A stretch of 64,000 nt of DNA from Bifidobacterium castoris (GCF_003952025.1 NZ_QXGI01000002.1:186001-250000); one strand, 5' to 3'; positions 7,662 through 17,245 are shown, counted from the first letter of the stretch. Program-made: numbers and translations. The notes: generated by a model from the letters alone, not told the origin.

Positions 7662-8888
7662 ATGGCGAGCACAATAGTCAATTCATCGAACGGACCGACG
7701 ACGGGCAACGAAGGACGGGGCCACGGTCTCGGTCTGTTCGCGCTCGCCGCCGGTGCATTCGTGTTCGGCGCGGCCGAGTTCGTCATGATGGGCATCCTGC
7801 CGCAGGTCGCGCAGGCGCTGCGGGTGAGCATCCCCTTCGCCGGCAACTTCATCTCGGCATACGCGATCGGCGTGTGCGTGGGCGCGTTGCTGCTGATCTT
7901 CGGACGCAGGATCCCGCCGCGCTCGCTCATCATCCTGTTCATGATCATCGCATTCGCCGGCAACGCGTTGAGCGCGGTCGCCGTCAACGCGCCGATGATG
8001 ATCGCCGCGCGCTTCATCGCGGGTTTCCCTCACGGCGCGTTCTTCGGCACGGCCACGCTCATCGCCAAACTGCTCGCGCGGCGCGGGAAGGAGGCGCAGG
8101 CCGTGGCGTCGATGGTCACCGGGCAGACGGTGGCAAACATGCTCGGCGTGCCGGCGGGGACGCTGCTTGCCGAGCATCTGTCCTGGCATCTCGCGTTCGT
8201 GGCGCTCGCCGCCTGCGCCGTCGTCACCGGCGTCCTTGTACGCGTATGGGTGCCGTTCGTCGCGGCCGCCGATGATGCGGGTCTGGCCGGACAGTTCGCA
8301 TTCCTGCGCAAGCCCGGACCGTGGATGGTGCTCGCCGCCGTCTTCGTCGGCAACGTGGGCATCTTCTGCTGGTGGAGCTATGTCAGCCCATGGCTGCAGC
8401 GTGTGGGCGGCTGGCCGAACGCGATGGTCTCCGCGTTGATGATGCTCGCCGGCTTCGGCATGGTCGTCGGCGGCTTGATCGGAGGCCGCATATGCGACCG
8501 GTGGAATCCGGGCTCCACATCGGCGCTCGGGCAGTTCGTCGCCTGCGTGGGGCTGCTCGCCGTCTTCCTGATTCCCGGTTCGCGCGTGAGCACGGCGGTG
8601 CTCACCTTCGTGATCTCCTTCGGCTTGTTCTTCGTCTCCGCGCCGCAGCAGCTCATCATGGCCGAATGCGGCGGCCTGATCGGCGGCGCCGCCGTGCAGA
8701 TCGCCTTCAACCTCGGCAACGCCGTGGGCTCGATGGTGGGCGGTGGCATGCTGGACGCCTCGCATATGAACTACCATTACCCCGCTCTGAGCGGCGTTCC
8801 GTTCGCCGCGTTCGCCGTGCTGCTGCTCGTGCTCTACTCGGCACGGTATGAGCGGCGCGGTCGTGACGCGAATCTGCTGCGCGCCTGA
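7662..8888 (+). CDS. MFS efflux transporter, DHA1 (AraJ/PbuE-like) family
   Basis: The 408-residue protein has about twelve hydrophobic segments. The opening segment FALAAGAFVFGAAEFVMMGILPQ is split here only by the known family pattern AxxxFxxxxxEFxxxG, typical of DHA1 exporters of sugars, purines or drugs. The stretch AARFIAGFPHGAFFGTATLI matches helix 4. The start at 7662 follows a GAGGTGGG ribosome site; the frame stays open further upstream but without such a signal. The gene stands alone. Substrate is not predictable. Confidence 0.85.
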   Translation: MASTIVNSSNGPTTGNEGRGHGLGLFALAAGAFVFGAAEFVMMGILPQVAQALRVSIPFAGNFISAYAIGVCVGALLLIFGRRIPPRSLIILFMIIAFAGNALSAVAVNAPMMIAARFIAGFPHGAFFGTATLIAKLLARRGKEAQAVASMVTGQTVANMLGVPAGTLLAEHLSWHLAFVALAACAVVTGVLVRVWVPFVAAADDAGLAGQFAFLRKPGPWMVLAAVFVGNVGIFCWWSYVSPWLQRVGGWPNAMVSALMMLAGFGMVVGGLIGGRICDRWNPGSTSALGQFVACVGLLAVFLIPGSRVSTAVLTFVISFGLFFVSAPQQLIMAECGGLIGGAAVQIAFNLGNAVGSMVGGGMLDASHMNYHYPALSGVPFAAFAVLLLVLYSARYERRGRDANLLRA

Positions 8889-9007
8889 GCATATGCGGTT
8901 TGCGCGGTATTTCCGGTTTCTCACGAAGCACATGTGGACGCCTGCTCCAAGGACGGGTAAAATCTGGCCCCAATGCAGCGGATTTCAACTGTACGGAGGG
9001 GCCGGCT

Positions 9008-9076
9008 ACGGGCAAGGTCGAGTGCAATGCGGACCGCTCGAAGCCCAACACCATAGCCGATGTGGCGGCGGTCTGA
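9008..9076 (+). pseudogene. Possible LacI-family N-terminal fragment
   Basis: One frame reads SKPNTIADVAAV and then stops (TGA 9074-9076). TIADVA is the start of the LacI helix-turn-helix, and an intact LacI gene lies just downstream on the other strand. It may be a relic of an older regulator, but the match is short and could be chance. The rest of 8889-9169 shows nothing. Confidence 0.3.
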
Positions 9077-9169
9077 GGGGACTGAGCGCCGCGCGGATAG
9101 GTTGTCGCGTCATGTGAATCGCATCGGCGCACCGTGATGGACCTGAACTGTTCAGTGCGGAATGAATTA

Positions 9170-10174
9170 CTAGAGATTCGGGCAGCCGCACGACCGTCGC
9201 AATATCAGGGTCGTGTCGATGATCTGGGTGAGCGGGGCGTCGGCGTCGAGCGCCGCGGCGACCGCGTGATGGGCGATGGCGGCGGTGTCCTGCCGGATCA
9301 CCGTCATCGGCGGGTCGGTGTACTCGGTGATGAACGTGCCGTCCAGACTGATCATTGCGATGTCATCCGGCACGCGCAACCCGCGTTCGCGCACCGCCCG
9401 CAGGGCGCCGACACACACTAGGTCCGAAGAGGCGAAAATGGCGTCGATGTGGTTTTGTGTCTCGTCGAGCATGTTCAGTGTGGACAGATACCCATCTTGG
9501 GCGGTGAAGCCGGAACTCACCAACGGGCCTGCGGGGACGCCCGCGTTACGGCAGGCGTCACGCCAGCCGACGGTACGCATGTCTGCCGGGTTGTCGCTGC
9601 CGGCAAGCAGTGCGATGGTGCGCCTGCCATGCTCGAAGAGATGCATGGTGGCATCATAGGCGGCCTGATGCAGGTCGGATGACACGGACCGCAACCCTCC
9701 CACCGGTTGACATCGGTCGAGCAGCACAATGTGGTGCCCTGTTCGTGAGAGCTTTTCGAGCTCGCTGTCGCTTTGTGCGGATGAGATGAAGATGGCGTCG
9801 ACCTGCCGGTTGAGCAGCTCGTCGATGCGGGTGCGTTCCAGTCCCGGATCGCCGTGGGAGAGATTGACGAGCAAGGTGCACCCGCGTTCGATCGCCACTT
9901 GTTCCAATTGTTCGGCGAGGGCGCCGAAATACGGGTTGGAGATGTCGGGCATGACCAGACCGAGTGTATGGGTGATGCCGCTTTGCAAGGATTTGGCGAG
10001 TGTATTCGGGCGGTAGCCCAATTGCGACGCCGCCTCTACCACACGTTGTGTGGTGGGGGGCGAGATTCGCGGGTCGTGGTTCAACGCGAAGCTCACGGTG
10101 GCGACGGAGACGCCGGCGAGCTTGGCCACGTCGGCGCGTGTGGGTCGTTTTCGTGCAGGGGTGTCGCCCTTCAT
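9170..10174 (-). CDS. LacI-family regulator of the alpha-galactoside locus
   Basis: The 334-residue protein has a LacI HTH at residues about 9-55 (TRADVAKLAGVSVATVSFAL, then NTLAKSLQSG), followed by a periplasmic-binding-protein-like effector domain (LGLVMPDISNPYFGALAEQL). The GGAGG ribosome site supports the start at 10174. The gene is divergent from the binding protein, permease and alpha-galactosidase genes, and a 16-base inverted repeat fitting a LacI operator lies between them. It most likely represses the transporter and GH36 genes until an alpha-galactoside is available. The exact inducer is inferred from the neighbours only. Confidence 0.9.
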   Translation of the reverse strand: MKGDTPARKRPTRADVAKLAGVSVATVSFALNHDPRISPPTTQRVVEAASQLGYRPNTLAKSLQSGITHTLGLVMPDISNPYFGALAEQLEQVAIERGCTLLVNLSHGDPGLERTRIDELLNRQVDAIFISSAQSDSELEKLSRTGHHIVLLDRCQPVGGLRSVSSDLHQAAYDATMHLFEHGRRTIALLAGSDNPADMRTVGWRDACRNAGVPAGPLVSSGFTAQDGYLSTLNMLDETQNHIDAIFASSDLVCVGALRAVRERGLRVPDDIAMISLDGTFITEYTDPPMTVIRQDTAAIAHHAVAAALDADAPLTQIIDTTLILRRSCGCPNL

Positions 10175-10283
10175 ACGCCGTCCTCCATGTCGTTGACCAT
10201 ATGCTCCACATGATAGCGCCGCACCTATATGGGCAGGTGTGCCACGGAGCAATCTAGATGCGACACGCCTGTCCGACGAATTG

Positions 10284-10299
10284 GTTTACTCGTGTAAAC
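10284..10299. promoter_or_regulatory. LacI-type operator in the divergent region
   Basis: GTTTAC-TCGT-GTAAAC is a perfect inverted repeat. It lies 68 bases before the binding protein gene and 109 bases before the start of the divergent LacI gene, the normal place for autoregulated control. Confidence 0.7.
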
Positions 10300-10366
10300 T
10301 AAGAGTTGTCATCGCATTGCAATGCTGATGACGAATGTGAATCTAATCAACGACGATGGGTGCAAC

Positions 10367-11614
10367 ATGAACTCTATTCGACGTACTATAGCGGCCGTAT
10401 TGTGCTGCGTGTCATTCGTTGGTCTGGCATCCTGCGGTTCCAGCGGGGATTCGAACACGCTTGAGGTCATGACGGGCATGGCCACCGGTTCCGAGCAGCT
10501 CAAAGTCATGCAGGAACTCGCAAAAGGATTCGAACAGACGCATCCCGGGGCGCACATCAACCTCTTGCCGGGCACCAGTTCATACGAACAGGACATTCGC
10601 GTGAGGCTGGCTGGCAGGAATCCTCCGGATATATGGAATACGCATGGTTGGTCAAGAGACCGGTATGCGAACTTCCTTGAGCCCCTGAATAACCAGCCAT
10701 GGGCATCCCGGCTCAACTCTCTTATGGACATCTCGATGCGCACCAATGGCGGAGAGTTCTATGCGCTGCCCCTTGACGTCGCAGTGACGGGCATCGTCTA
10801 CAACCAGGATGTATTGCAAAGGGCCGGTGTCGATGCGCGGTCAATCAACAGTTGGGATGACTTTGATCGGGCATGTCGCGCCGTGACCGCCAACGGAGAT
10901 TCGTGCATAGGTGCCGCCGGCAAAGAGACGTGGACCGGCGGCAACCTACTCGATTACACTGCGCCCGGGATGTTCACGCAAGCCCAGCTTGATGCCCTGC
11001 AGCAAGGCGACTTCGAGGATGCGCCATTCAGAAAGATGGCGGATATGGTGTCCGGATGGGCGAGGAGCAAGTTCTTCAATGTGGACTATGTCTCGGCGAC
11101 GAACGACGACGTTGCCCGTTCGGTGGCGCTCAATAAGATCGCGTTCGTGTTCCAGTCCAATGGATTTGTTCAGACCGCGCAGCAATACAATCCACAGGTC
11201 AATCTGGGCTTCATTGCCTTTCCCTCGGATACGGGCGAACAATATCTCGTCAGTGGCGAGGACTATGCCCTCGGAGTAGCCAAGGACAGTCCACGCAAGC
11301 AACTGGCGCTTGAATTCCTGGACTACCTTGCCGAGCCCGGAAATATGGAACGCTTCACTGCGGTGACCAATAATGCCTCTGCGTTCAAGGACGTCAAGCC
11401 AACGCTGGGCATGATGGAAAGCAGCTATGACTATTGGGTCACGCAGAAACATACGCAGGCCATCCCGATTTTCGACAGGGTGTACTTGCCCAATGGCATG
11501 TGGAGCACGATGACCACCACGGCGGATGGGTTGATTTCCGGGCAGATCGACCCAGCGCAGGCAGTCAGCCAGATATCAACATCATTCGTCAGTTTGTACC
11601 GCAAAAAGGCATAG
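10367..11614 (+). CDS. Sugar-binding lipoprotein of an ABC importer (family 1 SBP)
   Basis: The 415-residue protein begins with a lipoprotein signal, MNSIRRTIAAVLCC followed by the lipobox LASC, so it is anchored outside the membrane. The pattern ELAKGFEQTHPGAHINLLPG, PPDIWNTHGW and YALPLDVAVTGIVYNQDV is typical of extracellular carbohydrate-binding proteins of CUT1 ABC systems. The position between a LacI gene and two permease genes, with a GH36 enzyme following, points to raffinose-type or melibiose-type alpha-galactosides. No ATPase gene is present; such systems in bifidobacteria share an MsmK-like ATPase encoded elsewhere. Confidence 0.9.
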   Translation: MNSIRRTIAAVLCCVSFVGLASCGSSGDSNTLEVMTGMATGSEQLKVMQELAKGFEQTHPGAHINLLPGTSSYEQDIRVRLAGRNPPDIWNTHGWSRDRYANFLEPLNNQPWASRLNSLMDISMRTNGGEFYALPLDVAVTGIVYNQDVLQRAGVDARSINSWDDFDRACRAVTANGDSCIGAAGKETWTGGNLLDYTAPGMFTQAQLDALQQGDFEDAPFRKMADMVSGWARSKFFNVDYVSATNDDVARSVALNKIAFVFQSNGFVQTAQQYNPQVNLGFIAFPSDTGEQYLVSGEDYALGVAKDSPRKQLALEFLDYLAEPGNMERFTAVTNNASAFKDVKPTLGMMESSYDYWVTQKHTQAIPIFDRVYLPNGMWSTMTTTADGLISGQIDPAQAVSQISTSFVSLYRKKA

Positions 11615-11636
11615 CGGCAGGCAGGAGAATACAGAA

Positions 11637-12554
11637 ATGGCAAAGAAGCAATCAGTTGATCAGCCGCAGACGCGGTCGCTCAGGGAACGTTTCCATGGTG
11701 CGAACATCAATCTTTTCTATGTGCCGGCGCTTGTTCTGCTCGCATTGTTCCTGTTGTACCCGCTCGTTTCGGGATTCGCCATCTCGCTGACAAGCTGGGA
11801 TGGATACAATCCGGAGCGGCTGTTCGTCGGACTCTCCAATTACGTGACGATGCTGCATGACGCGAATTTCCGCATGACGTTGATTAACACGCTGATCTAC
11901 GGCATCGGTTCGACAATCATCCAACAGGTTCTGGGCCTCGGCCTTGCGTTGTTGCTCAATGCGAAGATCAGGGGACGCACGCTTATGCGCGCCGTCATCT
12001 ATCTGCCGGCGCTTGTGTCCGCGGTCATCATGGGCACAATGTATTACTTCATCTTCCAGTACCAGCAGGGCGCGTTGAATGCGATTCTTGTGGCATTCGG
12101 GCTGGATCGTGTGGTCTGGTTCCAGGACCCGCATCGTGCCGTGCTGATCATCGTGCTCGTCAACTCATTGCAATTCGTGGGCACCTCAATGATTATCTAC
12201 CTGGCTGGGCTTCAGGGAATGGATCGTTCGGTGGTCGAAGCGGCGAGTCTGGACGGTGCAACCGGGTGGACGAAGTTCATCAACATCACCATGCCGATGT
12301 TGATGCCGGCGTTCACCACGAGTGTGGTGCTCAACCTCATTGGCGGTCTCAAGCTTTTCGATGTGATCAAGGTGTTGACTGGAGGAGGCCCCGGCTATTC
12401 CACGAATTCTGTTTCCACGTATATCAGCATTCAGTACTTCGATAATCAGAATGCCGGATATGCGGCGGCCATGGGTGTTGTGCTGTTCCTGATTATCGCC
12501 GCAATCACAACGTTGCTCAACAAGGGGCTTGGCAAGCTCGACTGGGAATCATGA
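11637..12554 (+). CDS. Sugar ABC permease, MalF/UgpA type
   Basis: The 305-residue protein has six transmembrane segments, the first FYVPALVLLALFLLYPLVSG. The EAA loop, which docks the ATPase, reads VVEAASLDGATGWTKFINITMP, conforming to EAAxxDGAxxxxxFxxIxxP. It follows the binding protein gene by 22 bases with an AGGAG ribosome site and is followed by the second permease after 30 bases, so the genes form one operon. It should form the membrane channel with the second permease, which is frame-broken here. Confidence 0.92.
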   Translation: MAKKQSVDQPQTRSLRERFHGANINLFYVPALVLLALFLLYPLVSGFAISLTSWDGYNPERLFVGLSNYVTMLHDANFRMTLINTLIYGIGSTIIQQVLGLGLALLLNAKIRGRTLMRAVIYLPALVSAVIMGTMYYFIFQYQQGALNAILVAFGLDRVVWFQDPHRAVLIIVLVNSLQFVGTSMIIYLAGLQGMDRSVVEAASLDGATGWTKFINITMPMLMPAFTTSVVLNLIGGLKLFDVIKVLTGGGPGYSTNSVSTYISIQYFDNQNAGYAAAMGVVLFLIIAAITTLLNKGLGKLDWES

Positions 12555-12584
12555 TCGAAGCATTCGCGAAAGGGATGTGAACAA

Positions 12585-13453
12585 ATGAGTGTTTCAACAC
12601 AGGACTACAGTCAAGACGATGTTGTCGGGGCGAAACGGCACCGGCGTGGCAAGTGGGCCATTTACCTGTTCCTCGCCATTGTGTGCCTTGTACAGCTGTT
12701 GCCGTTCTGGCTCGCGGTTTGCCAGTCTACCAAACCGTCGACCGATCTTTCCTCGACGATTGTGCCGAGGTTGCACGATGTGCAATGGAGCAATTTCAGT
12801 GATGCGATCAACGAAGGCGGCATTTTGCGCGCTATCGTCAACAGCGTGATCGTGACGTTTGGCGCAACGGTCCTGACCTGCGTCATCGGAGCGATGGCGG
12901 CCTATCCCCTGGCCCGCAGGAGGACCCGGGGCAACAGTTCGTCTCTGCCGCAATCCTGGCGCTGATGATGATCCCGCCGCTGAGTATTCTCGTGCCGCTG
13001 TACACCTTCCTGGTGCGCATCGGCGGCGTGAACTCCTACTGGGGGACCATCCTCGTGCTCGGCACGGGCAATCTGCCGCTCGCCATCTTCCTGTACACCG
13101 CATTCATCAGGTCGATTCCGGTGGTCATCGACGAAGCCGGCATGGTGGATGGCGCAAGCCCGATGCGCATCTTCTTCAGGCTTATTCTGCCGCTGCTCAA
13201 GCCGGTGACCGCGACCGTCATCATCATGACCGGCATCGGCGTGTGGAACGAGTATGCGCTGTCGAGTTACCTGCTCACCGACCAGTCGATGCAGACGATC
13301 GCGCCGCGCGTCGCCTCGTTCTTCGCCGCACAGAGCAGCAACCTTGGCACTGGCGCCGCGGCGGCGCTCATCGCAGCTCTGCCGGTTGTCGTGGCCTACC
13401 TGTTCCTGCAGCGGTACTTCATCGAAGGCATGGTGGCAGGCTCGGAAAAGTAA
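12585..13453 (+). pseudogene. Sugar ABC permease, MalG/UgpE type, frameshifted
   Basis: Two adjoining frames together make one normal permease of about 289 residues. The first (12585-12965) gives the N-terminus to AYPLARRRTRG and then runs into unrelated sequence. The other continues QQFVSAAILALMMIPPLS from about 12932 to the stop at 13451-13453 and includes the EAA loop DEAGMVDGASPMRIFFRLILP. The join falls at GGGG (12928-12931), so one missing G explains the break. Without readthrough the importer would lack its second channel subunit. A sequencing error in the G run is a serious alternative, because all neighbours are intact. Confidence 0.85.
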
Positions 13454-13518
13454 CGATGCCACCAAGCGACCACAGCCAAACACACCATATGCGATGACAT
13501 CATGAAAGGAGCAATCGC

Positions 13519-15681
13519 ATGCTATTCCCCGGAAAACCCGGTTCGAATGGAGGCGAACAGACGTATCTGATGCTTGCCGACGCCGAAGTGGGCGAACCTC
13601 TGCATGCCGTATTGGGGGTATTCGCCGCGGAAGGACCTGTATCGGACGGCGCGCTGATGGAACGCCCGTCGTCCCTTGTCAGCGCATCCCCGTCTTGGCG
13701 GTTGCCGGCATTGGTGAATGGCCAGTGGTCGGGTTCCTTCGCTCGTCCGTCCGTGAGAGGGCACCGCGTCGTCGCAGAAGACGGAGGACCGAAGCTGTGT
13801 GCTGGACGGGACTGGTCCCCGCTGTTCCGCATATCGGCACCGCCGATTGTGGATGACAACCAGATGCGCATCGAGATGGAGGATGCCGCAGCCGGGCTGA
13901 GGCTGGTGTTTGAATGCGAGGCGTTGCCGGGCGGAGCCCTGCGCATGCGGTATCGCCTCGGCAATCAGTGCGACGGTATGTATCTTGTCGAATCGGTTGA
14001 AGCGCGACTGCCATTGCCCGATGATTTCACCGAAATCCTCGATTTCACCGGTCGCCATGAACGCGAACGTACGCCGCAACGCCACCACATTGCCGATGGC
14101 ACATGGATCAGGGAGGGCCGGCGCGGCAAGCCGTCTTTCGAAGGTACGACGCTGATTGCCGGCACACAGGGCTTCACGTTCTCGCAAGGGTCTGTGCTCG
14201 AGGTGCAACCTGCATGGAGCGGCAACACCATGTTGGCTGTGGACCGCGACTGTGAGGACTCCGCGGCGGTCCATGCCGGTGAATTGCTGCTCCCCGGTGA
14301 AATCGCCTTGGGGAACGGCAAATGGTATGAAACCCCATGGGTTGTCGTGACGGCATCGAACCATGGCCTCGATGGTGCGGCGCACAGTGTGCACCGCTGG
14401 CAGCGCAGCCTGCCTGCACATCCTGCCGTGCAACCGGTCACGCTCAATGTGTGGGAGGCCGTGTATATGGACCATTCGTTCGAGGTCCTCGCCGACATCG
14501 CCCGACGCGCGGGCGCCATCGGTGTGGAACGGTTCGTGTTGGACGATGGATGGTTCCATCTGCGTCGCGACGACCGAGCGGGATTGGGCGACTGGTGGGT
14601 CGATCCCGAAGTATGGCCTGAAGGGCTTGGGCCCCTCGTCGATATGGTGCATGGCCTTGGCATGCAATTCGGATTGTGGTTCGAGCCGGAGATGGTCAAT
14701 CAGGATTCCGATGTGTTTCGCGCGCACCCCGACTGGATCCTGCAGACGGATGACCGCACCCCATTGCCGCATAGGCATCAGCAGGTGCTAGATTTGACGC
14801 ACCCCGAGGCTTTCCGGCATGTGTTTGGCCAGATGTGCGCGATTTTCGAACAGTACCCGATCGACTATGTGAAATGGGACCATAACCGGGACCTGTTGGA
14901 AGCCGGAGGCAACCGCGTGTATGGCGCGCCCGTAGTGCACGAACAGACGCTGGCGTTCTACCGGTTGCTCGACGAATTGCGCGCACGGTTCCCGAAGGTG
15001 GAATGGGAGTCATGCGCATCGGGTGGCGGTCGCATCGACATGGGTGTGGTGGAGCGCGTCTGCCGCTTCTGGGCATCCGATGTCACCGATGCATTGAGCC
15101 GCCAGCACATTCAACGCTGGACGCTGCAGAACGTCGCTCCTGAATACATCGGCGCCCATGTGTCGGCGCCGACGTCGCATCAGACCCGGCGCACATTCTC
15201 GCTGGATTTCCGAGCGGCGACGGCGGTGTTCTACGCGTTCGGCATCGAGTGGGACATTCGCAAAGCCTCGTCCGGCGATCTGGCCCAATTGGAACAGTGG
15301 ATTACGTGGTATAAGGAGCACCGCGATTTCCTGCATTCCGGTGACGCCATGCGGCTCGACGTAGACGATCCGGCGGTATTCGCCTACGGTGTGATCGACG
15401 GGGACGGCTCCCATGCGATCATCGCGCATGCGCAACTACGGGAATCAGACTCGAACCGAGGCGTGCATCTGCGTATTCCGCATCTCGACCCCGATGCCAC
15501 CTATCGCCTGAGCTGGACCGGACCTGCCCCGGCCGAGGCCGCGTTGGAGCCGCTCGACCAGGCAGGTCCCCTTGGCGCCCAAGTGGCCAGCGGAGCGACG
15601 TTGGCGCGCCGCGGCGTGTGGATTCCCCGATGCCACCCAGAGAGCATCCGCCTGATCGACGTGGTCCAGGTGCGTGCCTGA
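13519..15681 (+). CDS. Alpha-galactosidase, GH36
   Basis: This 720-residue cytoplasmic enzyme removes alpha-1,6-linked galactose from raffinose, melibiose and related sugars. A beta-sandwich N-terminal domain precedes the barrel. The nucleophile is Asp454 in YVKWDHNRDL and the acid/base is Asp521 in FWASDVTDALSRQ, with the family block ESCASGGGRIDMG between them. An AAAGGAG ribosome site supports the start. The lack of a signal peptide fits hydrolysis after uptake by the upstream ABC transporter. It is the last gene of the locus and is followed by a strong inverted-repeat terminator. Confidence 0.95.
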   Translation: MLFPGKPGSNGGEQTYLMLADAEVGEPLHAVLGVFAAEGPVSDGALMERPSSLVSASPSWRLPALVNGQWSGSFARPSVRGHRVVAEDGGPKLCAGRDWSPLFRISAPPIVDDNQMRIEMEDAAAGLRLVFECEALPGGALRMRYRLGNQCDGMYLVESVEARLPLPDDFTEILDFTGRHERERTPQRHHIADGTWIREGRRGKPSFEGTTLIAGTQGFTFSQGSVLEVQPAWSGNTMLAVDRDCEDSAAVHAGELLLPGEIALGNGKWYETPWVVVTASNHGLDGAAHSVHRWQRSLPAHPAVQPVTLNVWEAVYMDHSFEVLADIARRAGAIGVERFVLDDGWFHLRRDDRAGLGDWWVDPEVWPEGLGPLVDMVHGLGMQFGLWFEPEMVNQDSDVFRAHPDWILQTDDRTPLPHRHQQVLDLTHPEAFRHVFGQMCAIFEQYPIDYVKWDHNRDLLEAGGNRVYGAPVVHEQTLAFYRLLDELRARFPKVEWESCASGGGRIDMGVVERVCRFWASDVTDALSRQHIQRWTLQNVAPEYIGAHVSAPTSHQTRRTFSLDFRAATAVFYAFGIEWDIRKASSGDLAQLEQWITWYKEHRDFLHSGDAMRLDVDDPAVFAYGVIDGDGSHAIIAHAQLRESDSNRGVHLRIPHLDPDATYRLSWTGPAPAEAALEPLDQAGPLGAQVASGATLARRGVWIPRCHPESIRLIDVVQVRA

Positions 15682-15698
15682 GCGAGGGGCTGCAAGCT

Positions 15699-15760
15699 AT
15701 GCGCATGGGTTTCGTCGTCTGCTCGTGAGTCAGCAACGAGATGGCGAAACCCCTGCGCAT
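15699..15760. terminator. Bidirectional terminator
   Basis: ATGCGCATGGGTTTCG (15699-15714) pairs with CGAAACCCCTGCGCAT (15745-15760) with one mismatch. It lies between the convergent alpha-galactosidase and flavodoxin-like genes. Confidence 0.7.
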
Positions 15761-15814
15761 ATTGCGTCGGCTATGTGCGAATCTGCGGGCAGATCGCGAA
15801 ACAAGGGTATGTGA

Positions 15815-16261
15815 TCACAGCTTGGCGGTGAGTGCGTGCGCCTCGCTCGCATTGCGAGCCATGCCCATGTACTCCATGCCGTACAGACCGGCGAAACGGC
15901 GGATGGTGTATTCGCCGCGCTCGTACATCTGCTGCGTTGGCGTGCCGCCCTGGAACAGGAAGAAGAGGCGTTTGCCGGCGAGGTCGTCGGTGGAGACCGG
16001 ACCATAGCAGCGGTCGAGCAGGCAGCGCGTCATGCCGCTCATGTCATGCCAGTACACCGGCGAGCCGATTACGATTGTGTCGGCCGCCTTCATGGCGTCC
16101 AACACCTCGTCGAACTGGTCGTCGGCGAAATGGGTGCCGTAGTCGTACACCTTGAGCGAGGCGAGATCAATCTGCGTGAAATCGCGGCCTTCGAGGAATG
16201 CGTGGCCGAGGTGTGCAGTGTTGCCGCTGATCTCGCCGCCATTGATGAACAGAATACCCAT
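15815..16261 (-). CDS. Flavodoxin-fold NAD(P)H-dependent reductase
   Basis: The 148-residue protein has the flavodoxin-like fold of the NADPH-dependent FMN reductase group. The segment TIVIGSPVYWHDMSGMTRCL carries the conserved SPxYW(x)xxSGxxK/R-type flavin-binding loop, and KRLFFLFQGG is the next strand. The N-terminus MGILFINGGEISGNT corresponds to the phosphate loop in a modified form. An AAGGAG ribosome site precedes the ATG. It probably reduces flavins or quinones in the cytoplasm. It begins the redox-rich region but is not in an obvious operon. Confidence 0.75.
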   Translation of the reverse strand: MGILFINGGEISGNTAHLGHAFLEGRDFTQIDLASLKVYDYGTHFADDQFDEVLDAMKAADTIVIGSPVYWHDMSGMTRCLLDRCYGPVSTDDLAGKRLFFLFQGGTPTQQMYERGEYTIRRFAGLYGMEYMGMARNASEAHALTAKL

Positions 16262-16390
16262 GGAATCTCCTTATGTGTTGCTTGGCCGGTGCGAATACTG
16301 TATGCGCGGACTGCCGGTAGCGACTCCTCGTAGCGCGGACTATCATATGCCGAACACGTATGACCTTGCTGCCGATTGGAGTGATGCCAT

Positions 16391-16569
16391 ATGACCATGC
16401 GAAACCTGCGGCGTGGGGGTGCGCTGGCGCTCGCAATCGCAATGATCTGGGGCGCCGGCGCGTGCGGATCGTCTGACGGGCAAGCAGCCCAAGCTCCTTC
16501 GCGTTCTCCGAGGGCGCGCGGCTGTTCTCCCACGATTCGCAGATCATGGGCTGGCTGTTCGACCGGTAG
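16391..16569 (+). pseudogene. Remnant of a lipoprotein gene
   Basis: The first frame gives a good lipoprotein signal, RRGGALALAIAMIWG followed by the lipobox GAGACGSS, but soon degenerates into low-complexity sequence. After about 16497 a different frame reads FAFSEGARLFSHDSQIMGW and stops at TAG 16567-16569, which looks like a genuine C-terminus. The simplest view is a gene reduced by an internal deletion plus a frameshift to its two ends. The original family is not recognised. Confidence 0.5.
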
Positions 16570-16599
16570 CGCTTTGGTGTGAGTGACGATTGCCGTTCG

Positions 16600-16765
16600 G
16601 AAGAGGTCATTATGCGAGCCGGTGCGTGTCAACACCAATTGGAGCTCGTGCTTTTCTATGCGGTAGATGAGCGGCCAATCGCTTTCGAGGTGTGTTTCGC
16701 GGTACCTGCGCCAGTTTCCAACGAGCGGATGGTCTTTATATACTTTGGTGCCGAGCAGCTTCGTG
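16600..16765 (-). pseudogene. Truncated YafQ-type toxin gene
   Basis: On the minus strand a frame reads KDHPLVGNWRRYRETHLES, then DWPLIYRIEKHELQLVLTRT and GSHNDLF. This is the C-terminal half of YafQ/RelE-family mRNA interferases, including the DWxLIYRI and TGSHxDLF motifs. The N-terminal half is missing: the sequence runs into the 3' end of ogt (stop at 16766). No normal stop follows LF and no antitoxin gene is seen. It is therefore a dead toxin remnant. Confidence 0.7.
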
Positions 16766-17245
16766 TCACTGCCCGAGGGCGTGCATCTCCATCAGCAGCA
16801 GCGAACGCTTCATCTCCACGCCGTAGGCATACCCGACGAGATTGCCGTTCGCGCCGATCACGCGATGGCACGGCACGATGAACGGAATCGGGTTGCGGTT
16901 GTTCGCCGATCCCACCGCACGCACCGCCTTCGGGCGTCCCACGGCCTGTGCGATCTGCGTGTAGGTGCGCGTCTGCCCGTACGGGATCTGCTGCAGCGCA
17001 TGCCATACGGCGCGCTGGAACGGGGTTCCGAACGTGAATGCGACCGGCACGGTGAACTCACGCAGCTCGCCGGCGAAGTACCGTTCGAGTTCGTCGAAGG
17101 TCCTGTCGGTGAGCGTCGTGGGCGTGCCGTCGCCGTCGAGTTCGTGGTCGTCCCGGGTGACGATGCGCAGTCCGGTGACCGCGTCGTCCTGCCAATCGAT
17201 CCTCACAGGACCATAGGTGCCCATATACGTCGCGAATCCCTGCAT
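16766..17245 (-). CDS. ogt: Methylated-DNA-[protein]-cysteine S-methyltransferase
   Basis: The 159-residue suicide repair protein removes alkyl groups from O6-alkylguanine. The acceptor is Cys126 in IPFIVPCHRVIGANGNLVGYA, given here as the PCHRV active site, and the preceding RAVGSANNRNP is the helix-turn-helix arginine finger region. The N-terminal domain and the GTPFQRAVWHALQQIPYG segment are typical of Ogt. A GGAGGAGG ribosome site precedes the ATG. It is a single gene; its 3' end abuts the toxin remnant. Confidence 0.95.
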   Translation of the reverse strand: MQGFATYMGTYGPVRIDWQDDAVTGLRIVTRDDHELDGDGTPTTLTDRTFDELERYFAGELREFTVPVAFTFGTPFQRAVWHALQQIPYGQTRTYTQIAQAVGRPKAVRAVGSANNRNPIPFIVPCHRVIGANGNLVGYAYGVEMKRSLLLMEMHALGQ

